Program-made: the position numbers and the translations under genes
Notes under the pieces: generated by a model
Databases searched by the model: none
Told to the model about the DNA's origin: nothing
The model's input: the letters and a program-made list of their open reading frames with translations, nothing else
Shown: one piece after another, positions 8,510 to 19,702 of the stretch
Layout: each line of letters opens with the position of its first letter
Numbering within the stretch: position 1 is the first letter of the stretch
Source: Rivibacter subsaxonicus
GTDB taxonomy: Bacteria > Pseudomonadota > Gammaproteobacteria > Burkholderiales > Burkholderiaceae_C
NCBI RefSeq assembly: GCF_004217215.1
Contig: NZ_SHKP01000006.1
Location: 186,001-250,000 of the forward strand
Length of the DNA: 64,000 nucleotides
Reading direction: 5' to 3'

Positions 8510-9969
8510 GGCTCACTCCGTGGTGCCGCAGACTCGGAGGTGGTCTCCTGTGCTGTGAGCACTGCGCTCTCGTTCAGGCTGCCCCGCAGCCGCTGAAAGG
8601 CGGCCGATCCGCGCAGTGCCATGCGACCGGCGGTCCTGAGTTCGCGGACCTGTCCCGGCGAGATCGTCAGGGCCGTCGGCACGCGCAGGACGGCGTGGCG
8701 CAACGAAGCGTCCTGGAGGTCGCGCAGGCTGACGTTGATGACGTGGATCTCGGCATCGGCGGCAAACGGACTGCCGGGCAGCTTGCGGGCGGCCTGCAGT
8801 TCCGCGGACAGGCGCTGTGCGACGTCGTTCATCATGGCGGTGGTCTCGGTCGTCACTCGGGAGCCGGCGCCGAACACCAGCGAGTCCATCACCTGCGAAG
8901 TGCTCGGCACACGATCGCTCTGGTCGATGCGGTCGGTCGTATCGCGCTCGGAGTTCACGCTGATGAGCACGATCTTGTGTACCGAGCCCGGCGGTCGCCC
9001 GCCGAAGGTAGCGCTCAGCGAGCCGGCGGCGACGGCGCGGTCCAGAAGGCTGCGCACGCCGAGGTTGTCGACAACACCGCCATCGACGAGATGGATGTAC
9101 GGCCGTTCCTCCGCGTTCCCATAGGCGCCGGCGATGAGCTGCAACAGACGGGCCGACAGGTTCGGATCGGCCTGCTGCTCTGCGTTCAACGCAGCGGGCG
9201 CTGGGCAGCTGCCGGCATAGTTCTTGACCGTCATCGGACTCAACAGCAGTGGCACCGAGGACGAAGCGGCGACCGCAAAGGACAAGGGCACGCTGTCGAG
9301 GTCGGAGCAGATCAGCGCGAACTGCTCGTGCGTGAACTCGAACGGCGCACCGGTGCTCAGGTCGGTGGCGGTGACGAGCAGGCGCCGCCGCGAATGCTGA
9401 GCCCGCAGATCGCCGAAGGTCTTGCCGCGAAAGACGGTGTCGAGCTGTCGCGCCAGGGTGTTGCTGCGGCCGTACCAGGGCGAAGAGAGCTGGTAGGCGG
9501 TGTGCGGTGTCAGAAGAACGTCCCGGATCAGGCTCGACTGGAAGTTCACGAGCAGGAAGTCGCGCTCGAAGCGCGCGAAGACCTCGTCACCGAAGGCCGC
9601 GTAGTAGGTCGCGAGGATGCTGCCGCCCGAGACGCCGCTGACCAGCCCAACCTCGTCGAGCAGCGTCGTTGGCCGACCTTCCAGTTCGAACTGAGTGGCC
9701 TTCAGTTCCTCGAGCACGCCGAGGCCGAAGGCGGCGGCGCGCGCACCACCGCCTGACAGGGTGACCGCGGCGACGATCGGGGACGCCGGCTCCCGGGCGT
9801 CGAGGACAGGAACCATCATCGGAGTGGAGGAAGGGACGGGCGACGCCGCCGCGATCGGCTGGTTGATCCAGGGCCGCACGCTAGAGCAGGCGCCCAGCAG
9901 CAGGGCCGCCGCGCACAGGAGCAGCGCGCGCACTCGTTGCGACAGCATCGTCGATTGCGACCGAGTCAT
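8506..9969 (-). CDS. Patatin-like phospholipase, predicted lipoprotein
   Basis: Patatin-family serine lipase of 487 aa. A lipoprotein signal (LLLCAAALLLGAC, Cys28) is followed by the oxyanion motif LSGGGARAAAFGLG, the nucleophile elbow GVSGGS and the catalytic Asp in LVDGGVVDNLG: the complete Ser-Asp dyad set. It should therefore hydrolyse acyl esters of phospholipids at a membrane face. A second ATG at 9948 gives a shorter n-region; neither start has a strong ribosome site. It follows the RND pump gene by 26 bases and overlaps tetR, so it belongs to the efflux operon. A lipase inside such an operon is not part of any standard tripartite pump; its purpose is open. Confidence 0.86.
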   Translation of the reverse strand: MTRSQSTMLSQRVRALLLCAAALLLGACSSVRPWINQPIAAASPVPSSTPMMVPVLDAREPASPIVAAVTLSGGGARAAAFGLGVLEELKATQFELEGRPTTLLDEVGLVSGVSGGSILATYYAAFGDEVFARFERDFLLVNFQSSLIRDVLLTPHTAYQLSSPWYGRSNTLARQLDTVFRGKTFGDLRAQHSRRRLLVTATDLSTGAPFEFTHEQFALICSDLDSVPLSFAVAASSSVPLLLSPMTVKNYAGSCPAPAALNAEQQADPNLSARLLQLIAGAYGNAEERPYIHLVDGGVVDNLGVRSLLDRAVAAGSLSATFGGRPPGSVHKIVLISVNSERDTTDRIDQSDRVPSTSQVMDSLVFGAGSRVTTETTAMMNDVAQRLSAELQAARKLPGSPFAADAEIHVINVSLRDLQDASLRHAVLRVPTALTISPGQVRELRTAGRMALRGSAAFQRLRGSLNESAVLTAQETTSESAAPRSEP

Positions 9970-9995
9970 CGTGAAGGCGAACTGCGCCACGGCCG

Positions 9996-13090
<3,095 letters not shown>

Positions 13091-13094
<4 letters not shown>

Positions 13095-14215
13095 CGGGCG
13101 GCCTGCTGCGTCGTGTTGGCTTCAGCGAGCGCCGCCGCGGGCTCGGGCAGCGCGACCTTCAGGCCAGGCGCCATCTTCTGCACTCCGGCGGTGACGACCT
13201 GTTCGCCGGCCGGCAGGCCGGAGACCAGCACCTGGTCGTTGCGGTAGCCGTGCACCGAAACGCGTACCAGCTCGACGGTGCCCACCGGCTCCTTGCCGGC
13301 GGGCTTCACCACCCACAGCGCCGGCTGGCCATCGCTTTGCGTGATGGCCGCGGCGGGGACAACTGCCGCCGACGTGCCTGGCATCACCCGATCGGCTACC
13401 AGCGTTGCGGTGGCACCCAGAGGAAGCGCACGGGAGGTCACCAGCTTCAGCCGCGCGCGGTAGGTGCGCGTCTGGGCGGCAGCCTGCGGTGACAGTTCGC
13501 GCAGCGCAACATCGAAGCGTTCGTTTGGCGTGCTGGCCAGCGATGCCTTGAAGCGCGCGGTCTTGAAGGCCGCCACCTGGTCCTCCGGCACGTCGACCAC
13601 GATCTCGGGCTCGCCGGGGTTTGCGATCGAGACGACCGGCAACCCTTCGGGGACCACCTGTCCCACCTCGAGGCGGACGGCGGTGACCACACCGCTGCGC
13701 GAGGCGCGCAGCACGGTGTACTTGAGGCGGTTGCGCGCGAGCTCGAGCTTGCGCGCCTCGGCCTCGGCGGCCGCGGCTGCCGTTTGCGCGCCGGAGGTGG
13801 CGCGCTCGTCGTCGGCCACGCTGACCGAGCCGTCGCTCTTCAGGTCGCCCAGGCGCAGCCGGTCGGAGTCGGCCTGGCGCGCCTGGGTGACTGCGGCGGC
13901 ATGCTGCTGCCGCGCCGCGTCCTCGGCGAGCCGGTAGTCGGCGTCGTCCAGCACGGCCAGCACGTCGCCTTCATTCACGAACTGGCCGACGTCGACCTTG
14001 CGCTGGACGACCTTGCCGCCGACGCGGAAGGCCTGGTCCACTTCATGGCGCGACTGCACCGTGCCCACGTAGCGGTTGACTTCGCGGGCCTGGTCATAGC
14101 GGAGTTCAACGGTGCGCACCGGCCGGGGCGCCTGCACGGGCGGCGTGTCCGGGCTGCACGCGGAGAGCATCGCGGTTGCGGCCAGAGCGCCGACCACTGA
14201 AAAAGAGTGCTTCAA
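13091..14215 (-). CDS. RND efflux adaptor (membrane fusion lipoprotein)
   Basis: 374-aa periplasmic adaptor of the HlyD/AcrA family, anchored as a lipoprotein (signal ending LSAC, Cys20). Typical parts are the lipoyl halves (RVGGKVVQRKVDVGQFVNEG and YTVLRASRSGVVTAVRLEVG) around an alpha-hairpin rich in Ala/Glu, then a beta-barrel domain. The start is taken as TTG at 14215: GAGG stands seven bases ahead, and no ATG or GTG in frame gives a sensible signal peptide. It is 28 bases from the outer-membrane factor gene and overlaps the pump gene. Open frame further upstream is antisense to the outer-membrane factor gene and not real. Confidence 0.92.
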
Positions 14216-14243
14216 GACAGTTCCTCGTGATAGCAAAAGGTGT

Positions 14244-15773
14244 TCAGGAGAGCGGGCGGGCGGTGCTGGCGGCCGCGGGAGGCATGGCGCTGCCCTTCGC
14301 GGTATCTGCGTCGGGCTCGAAGACCTGCCAGCCCCCGCCCAGCGCCTTGTAGAGCTGCACGCTGTCGAGCAGCAGCCGGGTGCTGCTGTCGTTGGCGCTG
14401 AGACTGACCGCCAGGCGCGAGCGCTGCGCATCGAGCAGCGGCAGCAGGTCGATCTGTCCGCGGTTGTAGAGCGATTGCGCGCGGCCCAGCGCCGCTTCGG
14501 CGGAGCCCGCGGCGGCCTGCAGCGATTGCGAGCGCTGCCGCTCGGAGGAGAGCGCCACCAGCGCGTTCTCGACGTCCTCCAGCGCGCGCACCATGCCGTC
14601 CTCGGCGCGCAGCACCGCCTCACGCTGGCCGCTCTCGGCGGCATCGTTGAGGGCGCGCGTGCGCCCGGCATTGAAGATCGGCATCGCGAGCAGGGCCGCC
14701 ACGTTGGTGTACCGCGCGGCGCCAAGACCGATGCTGTTGAGCTCAACGTTCTGGCGGCCGAACGACGCGTCCAGGAACAGCCGCGGGAACCATTCGGCCG
14801 CAGCCTGCTGGCGGCGCGCATTGGCCGCATCCAGCTGTGCCATCAGGGCGAGCACGTCGGGCCGACGCTGCAGCAGCGTGGCAGGCTGTCCCGGCTGGGC
14901 CTCGGGTACGACCACGTCGCCGCGCCAGGTCTCGATGCGCCCGGCATTGAAGGCCTGGTCACCGATCAGCACGGCGATGCGGTGCCGCGAGACCGCCGCG
15001 ATCGTCTCCAGCGGCGGGATCTGTGCGCGCGCCGATTCGGCCTCGGTCTGCGCACGCTCCACGTCGAACGAGGTCGCCAGGCCCGCGCGCTGGCGCGCCT
15101 TCACCAGGCGCAGGGTCTCGTCATGGGCGGCGGAGATGGCGCGCAGCGTATCGAGCTGGCGCTGCGCACCGACCAGCGTGAAGTAGTTGCTGGCGACATC
15201 GGTCATCACCAGCAGGCGCACGCCGCGCACACCGTGTTCCGCGGCGAGCGCGTCGGCGGCGGCGGCGGCCGCCCCGGCGCGCAGGCGGCCGCTGAGATCG
15301 ACCTCCCATGAAACGTCGAGGCCGGCGCTGGCAGTCTTGGTGTCCGGCACGAGTTGCTTCACGGCGTTCCCGTAGCCGCTGCTGCGGTCGCCGGCCGAGC
15401 CGACGGCGCTCACACTGGGCATCAGGAAGGAACGGCTGACCGTCACGCCGGCACGCGCGGCGTGCAGGCGCTCGGCGGCGATCCTGACGTCGCGGTTGCC
15501 GAGTGCTGCGCGGTGCACCAGGTCGGCCAGCACCGGGTCGTGGAAGCTTGCCCACCAGGCAGCCTCGGGCTCCACCTCGGCGGCCGCATTCGCGGCGAAC
15601 TGCGCCGGCACATCGACTGTCGTGCGGGAGATCGGCGTGGCGCAGCCGCTGAACACCAGAGCGATCGCCGCGGTCAGCGCCGCCAAGGCGACGAGCCCGG
15701 CCGGCCGACCGACGCGTTGCACGGTGTTCTGCCCGGCCATGTGCGGCAGCGCGGTTGTGGATGGAGGTGACAT
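14244..15773 (-). CDS. NodT-type outer-membrane efflux factor
   Basis: TolC/NodT-like channel lipoprotein of about 509 aa. The lipobox ends LVFSGC (Cys44 from the chosen start). Two repeats of the OEP domain are visible with typical phrases EAAWWASFHDPVLADLVHRA, AEWFPRLFLDASFG and SLYNRGQIDLLPLLDAQRSRL. First gene of the efflux operon, so its upstream region should hold the promoter. ATG at 15773 and ATG at 15740 are both possible; the longer open frame to 15863 begins inside a dispersed repeat and is rejected. The channel spans outer membrane and periplasm and docks to the adaptor. Confidence 0.9.
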   Translation of the reverse strand: MSPPSTTALPHMAGQNTVQRVGRPAGLVALAALTAAIALVFSGCATPISRTTVDVPAQFAANAAAEVEPEAAWWASFHDPVLADLVHRAALGNRDVRIAAERLHAARAGVTVSRSFLMPSVSAVGSAGDRSSGYGNAVKQLVPDTKTASAGLDVSWEVDLSGRLRAGAAAAAADALAAEHGVRGVRLLVMTDVASNYFTLVGAQRQLDTLRAISAAHDETLRLVKARQRAGLATSFDVERAQTEAESARAQIPPLETIAAVSRHRIAVLIGDQAFNAGRIETWRGDVVVPEAQPGQPATLLQRRPDVLALMAQLDAANARRQQAAAEWFPRLFLDASFGRQNVELNSIGLGAARYTNVAALLAMPIFNAGRTRALNDAAESGQREAVLRAEDGMVRALEDVENALVALSSERQRSQSLQAAAGSAEAALGRAQSLYNRGQIDLLPLLDAQRSRLAVSLSANDSSTRLLLDSVQLYKALGGGWQVFEPDADTAKGSAMPPAAASTARPLS

Positions 15774-15829
15774 CGGAGTGGACTTGTCTGGATTCGATGG
15801 GGTGTCAGCGTAGGGCTCGCTGTGCACGA

Positions 15830-15860
15830 AGTCGTCAGCGTTGGGTCGGAGTTCGGTCGC
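15830..15860 (+). repeat. Half-copy of the GTCGTCAGCG dispersed repeat
   Basis: 31-base unit AGTCGTCAGCGTTGGGTCGG followed by AGTTCGGTCGC, matching the left arm of the copies at 16141 and 24361. It sits just upstream of the efflux operon, between the outer-membrane factor gene and the 71-aa gene. Confidence 0.6.
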
Positions 15861-15872
15861 CATGCGTGGAGC

Positions 15873-16088
15873 TCAGGCAGCGGTGTCGTCTTCCGTACGC
15901 GAGGCTGCGTCGCACTCGAGGTCGCTGGTAATGGAGGTCAGCAACTCGGAGGCGGATGCAAACTCCTGCTGGTTCCCGGTGACGAGGTTTTCGACGCGGC
16001 CGGCGAGCGCTTCGGCCGTGGCGTCGCCGCGCAACTTGAGGACGTAGGTACGGCGGGTCGGGTACTTGGATTCAGGGTTGAGCTTCAT
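15873..16088 (-). CDS. Small conserved hypothetical protein (71 aa)
   Basis: Short protein starting MKLNPESKYPTRRTYVLKLR and continuing GDATAEALAGRVENLVTGNQ, then a Ser/Ala-rich acidic tail. No membrane segment or signal peptide. The composition (balanced charge, regular helices) looks like a real soluble protein, and I recall similar short proteins in Burkholderiales, but I cannot assign a function. It is divergent from the AI-2E-type permease; a full palindromic repeat lies in the gap between them. The frame is open upstream to 16214, but that stretch lies in the repeat. Confidence 0.65.
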   Translation of the reverse strand: MKLNPESKYPTRRTYVLKLRGDATAEALAGRVENLVTGNQQEFASASELLTSITSDLECDAASRTEDDTAA

Positions 16089-16140
16089 GGCAGGCAGGGA
16101 TCGAACAGATTCGGCGTCAGAGTAGGCCGCCCTCCCGGTC

Positions 16141-16244
16141 GAGTCGTCAGCGAAAAGTCGGCGTTCGGTCGCAACCGCGCTCGCCCGCAAGCACGACGAA
16201 ACACGACGAAGCACGACCCAATGGCGACCTGTCGCTGACGACTC
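16141..16244. repeat. Palindromic dispersed repeat, copy 1
   Basis: Left arm GAGTCGTCAGCGAAAAGTCG (16141-16160) and right arm ending CTGTCGCTGACGACTC (to 16244) are imperfect inverted copies separated by about 60 bases. The same arm occurs as a perfect palindrome at 24361-24434 and as half-copies at 7046 and 15830. It lies in a divergent intergenic region. Confidence 0.75.
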
Positions 16245-16310
16245 CGGCGCCGTGCGTCCCTAGCATCGGCCTCCATCACCACAGTGCGGCCCGCATCGGC
16301 GCCCCGCCCC

Positions 16311-17348
16311 ATGAACCTCAGACCCACATCGGGACGGCTGCTCGCCGCGGCGATCGCCGTCCTCTCCTTCTGGATCGTGCATGGCTTCATCGAAGCGCTG
16401 CTGGCGGCCGGCGTGATCGCGATCGCGAGCTGGCCGCTGTACGCCGCTTTCCGAACCCGCCTGCCGCGCGGCGTTGGCAAGGGCGCGGGCGCCGCGATCT
16501 TCACGGGCGCGATCACCGTGTTCGTACTGGCGCCGCTGGTGTTCGCCGGCTGGGCGCTGATGAGCGAGGCCCACGCGCTGCTGCTGGGCCTCGCAACCGC
16601 CGACGGCCGGGGGCTAGTCGCGCCCGAATGGCTCGCGAACGCGCCGGTCGTGGGCTCCTCGCTGGCCGCTCGCTGGCAAAGCCTGCTCGCCCGCCCGGGC
16701 GCGCTGCTTCAGATGACTCACCAGGCCGAGCCCTCCGCGATCCTCGGCTGGGCACACTCGCTTGGACAGGCGACCGCACGGCATGCGCTCATCGTCGCGT
16801 TCGCGATCCTGCTGCTGGCCTTTCTTTACCAGGAAGGTTCATCGCTCGCGCAAGCGCTGACGCGCTGGCTGCGCGAAACGGTCGGCGACCGGGCCGAGCA
16901 CTACCTGGTCGTCGCCACGCGCGCAGTTCGCGCCTCGGTGAACAGCATGATCGTCGTGGCTTTGTTCAATGGTCTTGTGACCGCGCTGGCGTTCGCGATC
17001 ATCGGAGTGCCTCGCCCGCTGGTCTGGGCCGCGATCATCGGCGCGTTGTCCGCCGTGCCCTTCCTGGGCTATGGGGCGGTGGTCGCGGTCGCGTTGCAGC
17101 TGGTTCTCCAGGGTACGCACACGGCGGCGCTCTGGTCGCTGCTGCTGGGCTCCGCGGTCCTGCTGTGCGGCGACAAGCTGGTGCGGCCCATCGTGGCGCG
17201 CGGCGGGATGCAGCTGCCCTTTGTATGGGTGTTGATGGGCTGCATCGGCGGCTTCAGCGTGTTGGGCCTGGCCGGGCTGGTGATCGGGCCGGTCGCGCTC
17301 ACTCTGGCGCAGGAGATCCTGGCGCAGCAGCTGCGCGAGAGCTGTTGA
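16311..17348 (+). CDS. AI-2E-family transporter (YhhQ/PerM-like permease)
   Basis: About 345-aa inner-membrane protein of the AI-2E transporter (UPF0118/PerM) family. Membrane segments include LLAAAIAVLSFWIVHGFIEA, AAIFTGAITVFVLAPLVFAG, LIVAFAILLLAFLYQEGSS and LVWAAIIGALSAVPFLGYGA, and the family motif VFALALLG-like region appears as VLMGCIGGFSVLGLAGLVIG. Members export autoinducer-2 or act as Na+/H+ antiporters; the substrate is unknown. ATG 16311 is chosen over a GTG at 16284; neither has a strong ribosome site. Confidence 0.88.
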   Translation: MNLRPTSGRLLAAAIAVLSFWIVHGFIEALLAAGVIAIASWPLYAAFRTRLPRGVGKGAGAAIFTGAITVFVLAPLVFAGWALMSEAHALLLGLATADGRGLVAPEWLANAPVVGSSLAARWQSLLARPGALLQMTHQAEPSAILGWAHSLGQATARHALIVAFAILLLAFLYQEGSSLAQALTRWLRETVGDRAEHYLVVATRAVRASVNSMIVVALFNGLVTALAFAIIGVPRPLVWAAIIGALSAVPFLGYGAVVAVALQLVLQGTHTAALWSLLLGSAVLLCGDKLVRPIVARGGMQLPFVWVLMGCIGGFSVLGLAGLVIGPVALTLAQEILAQQLRESC

Positions 17349-17597
17349 TGAAGGTGATGCTGCGAGCTGCGCCCCTTCGCTACATGCCACCGCGCAAGGA
17401 TGGGCGATCTGGCGGTATCGGTGGGTGCACGCGACCAGCTGCGGCGCGCCAAAGGCGGCATCGTGCTTCGCCGCCTGGTCCGCGTGCTTACTGACCGCGG
17501 ACAAGCGACTCGTCGCTCAGTAGAACCAGGACGCGATCGCGCTGCCATGCCGCACCCAGCATGCGGTGGCCAGCGGCACAACGGCTTTGTCGCCCGC

Positions 17598-17981
17598 CTA
17601 CCTGACGATGTAGCCGCGGCCTTCCATGCAGGCGGCGCGTGCACGTTCGTAGGTCACGCGTTGCTGTTCACGCCCGGTGAGGAGCGGCACCGGCGGTGCC
17701 GGCGGCAGCGACGGCAACTGGGGCAGCGCCGTCGGCCCCGGCGCGCGGGAAGCGAGCGCTGTCGTCGGGGCGGCGCGCAACGGAGGCGCATTCGGCAACG
17801 TGACCAGTGGTTGCGACCATTCGTAGCCCGACTCCTTGCGCGACCATGCGTCGCACTCGGAGCGGTCCTTGTCTTGCTGTTGGTTCGTCTGACCCACGGC
17901 CGGATAGAACACCAGTTCGGGCTCATCGGCCTGGGCCAGTGCGGCAATCAGCGAGAAGGTCGCGATCAGAATCTTCTTCAT
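17598..17981 (-). CDS. Secreted hypothetical protein with QQ..D..EC motif
   Basis: 127-aa protein with a short signal peptide (MKKILIATFSLIAALAQA). The mature N-terminus FYPAVGQTNQQQDKDRSECD plus AWSRKESGY is a motif seen in many small periplasmic proteins of Burkholderiales, and the C-terminus RARAACMEGRGYIVR is equally typical; a Pro/Ala-rich linker joins them. Two cysteines may form a disulfide. Function unknown. It stands alone between two small gaps of about 170-250 bases. Confidence 0.7.
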   Translation of the reverse strand: MKKILIATFSLIAALAQADEPELVFYPAVGQTNQQQDKDRSECDAWSRKESGYEWSQPLVTLPNAPPLRAAPTTALASRAPGPTALPQLPSLPPAPPVPLLTGREQQRVTYERARAACMEGRGYIVR

Positions 17982-18154
17982 GATGTCCTTGGGTGCGTTA
18001 CTTCGGCAATGTCGGGCACGTGCCCGTCTGGTCAGACGTGCGCCTCATTCGATCGCCAGGCTGCACCTGCACCACGTGACAGATCAGCCGGGCGAGTAGC
18101 GACTCCCCGCTTGCAAATTGCTCCCTATCTGGCGCTTGCAACGTGGGCGGCGCT

Positions 18155-18490
18155 TCAGGCACGCGGCCAGTCCGTCGCGAGCTCGGGAAAGGACTTCTTC
18201 AGCCGCTCGACGACGTGGCGTTCGATCGCCGCCGTCTGCTGCTGTCCGAGCGCGTCGGCCGACTTCTGGCGCACGGCAAAGTGCATCAGGAGCAGGTCAT
18301 GCAACTTGCGAAAGGCGATCGGGTTGTCGGCAGCGCACACCGAGTCGTCACCCTGGATCAGACGGTCGATCACGCCGGGTTCGAGGATCCTTACGCGGCA
18401 CAGCATGGCCATCCGAGCCAGCTCGCGGTCCAGCGCTTCGAGGTTGTTCTCCCACCACCCGATGCGGTAGGCGTCATTGCGGTCATCCAT
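18155..18490 (-). CDS. Conserved hypothetical protein, last gene of the DUF3141 cluster
   Basis: 111-aa soluble protein beginning MDDRNDAYRIGWWENNLEAL, helical and charged, without known motifs. GAAGGAACC precedes the ATG. It lies 27 bases after acetate kinase on the same strand and so is probably co-transcribed with it. No function can be assigned. Confidence 0.7.
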   Translation of the reverse strand: MDDRNDAYRIGWWENNLEALDRELARMAMLCRVRILEPGVIDRLIQGDDSVCAADNPIAFRKLHDLLLMHFAVRQKSADALGQQQTAAIERHVVERLKKSFPELATDWPRA

Positions 18491-18517
18491 GCTTGGTTCC
18501 TTCGGCGGCGATGCGTC

Positions 18518-19702
18518 TCACGCGGGATGGACGAGGTTCAGTGCGTGCGAGGCCATGACCCACTCCTCGTTGGTCGGCTCGACGACGACTCGCACACGGC
18601 TGCCCGGTTTCGAGATCGTCGCGGCGTCGGCGCGGTTCGCGGCGTCGTCGACCTGCAGGCCCAACCACCCGAGCGCGCCGCAGATGCGCTCGCGCAGTGG
18701 CGCGCTGTGCTCGCCGATGCCGGCGGTGAAGGCCAGCATGTCCAGTCCGCCGAGCGCGGCCGCCAGGCCACCGATCTCGCGCACGACGCGGCGCACGTAC
18801 AGCTCGAGCGCGGCACGCGCGCGCGCATCGGTGGCCTCGGCCGCGAGCAGCGGCTGCGGGCTCGACGACAGGCCGGAGACGCCGAGCAGGCCGGACTCGT
18901 GGTACAGCAGCTGCGAGAGCCGTCGGGCGTCGTAGCCTTCGACCTCCATCAGGTGCAGCAGCACGCCCGGGTCGAGCGATCCGCAGCGCGTTCCCATCAT
19001 GAGGCCGTCCACGGCCGAGAAGCCCATCGTCGTGGCGACGCTGCGCAGGCCATGCATCGCGCACAGGCTGGCGCCGCTGCCGAGGTGGGCGACGATCGTG
19101 CGGCCGCGCGCGGCATCGCCGTGCCGCTCGGCGAGTGCGATGGCCATGTATTCATACGACAGCCCATGGAAGCCGTAGCGCCGGATGCCGCGTTCCCACA
19201 GCGCATGCGGCAGGGGCAGCATCTGTTCCACCTGCGGCAGCGTGCGGTGGAAGGCCGTGTCGAAGCAGGCGACCTGCGGCACACCGGGCAGTTCGGCTTG
19301 CAGCACTTCGATCGCCTGCAGCGCATAGGGCTGATGCAGCGGCGCCAGCGCGACGTACTCGCGCAAGTCGGCGAGCACCGCGGCGTCGATGCGCAGCGGC
19401 GCGTCGTACTTGCTGCCGCCGTGCACCACACGGTGCGCCACCGCCGCGGGCGGAAGGCCGCGCGTCCGCTGCTCGACGCAGGAGCGCACGCGCTGCAGCG
19501 CCGAGGCATAGGGTTGCTGCGCATCGAGCGCGACCGCAACTGGCGGTGCGCCGCCTGCGACAAGGCGCGCGCTGGAGCTGCCGATGCCTTCGAGCCGACC
19601 CGACCACATCGGCACGCGCGGCAGCGGATCGAGACCGGGATCGAACAGCGCGAACTTGATGCTTGACGAGCCGCAGTTCAGGACGAGGATCGGTTCGCTC
19701 AC
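18518..19702 (-). CDS. ackA: Acetate kinase
   Basis: 394-aa acetate/propionate kinase, which interconverts acyl-phosphate plus ADP and the free acid plus ATP. Family signatures are all present: LVLNCGSSSIKFALF at the N-terminus, AHRVVHGG, HQPYALQAIEVL, RRYGFHGLSYEYMA, IVAHLGSGASLCAM, GLMMGTRCGSLDPG, FTAGIGEHSAPLRERI and the C-terminal PTNEEWVMA. GTG start at 19702 with GGAGGTGGC ahead; it overlaps the stop of the MaoC-PTA gene by four bases, so the two enzymes are coupled. The pair should run acyl-CoA to acyl-phosphate to acid with ATP gain, or the reverse. Confidence 0.95.
   Translation of the reverse strand: MSEPILVLNCGSSSIKFALFDPGLDPLPRVPMWSGRLEGIGSSSARLVAGGAPPVAVALDAQQPYASALQRVRSCVEQRTRGLPPAAVAHRVVHGGSKYDAPLRIDAAVLADLREYVALAPLHQPYALQAIEVLQAELPGVPQVACFDTAFHRTLPQVEQMLPLPHALWERGIRRYGFHGLSYEYMAIALAERHGDAARGRTIVAHLGSGASLCAMHGLRSVATTMGFSAVDGLMMGTRCGSLDPGVLLHLMEVEGYDARRLSQLLYHESGLLGVSGLSSSPQPLLAAEATDARARAALELYVRRVVREIGGLAAALGGLDMLAFTAGIGEHSAPLRERICGALGWLGLQVDDAANRADAATISKPGSRVRVVVEPTNEEWVMASHALNLVHPA

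Noticed and set aside
18013-18026. 14-bp palindrome CGGGCACGTGCCCG
   Set aside because: Too short and GC-rich to call an operator or terminator; no T-run and no adjacent start.
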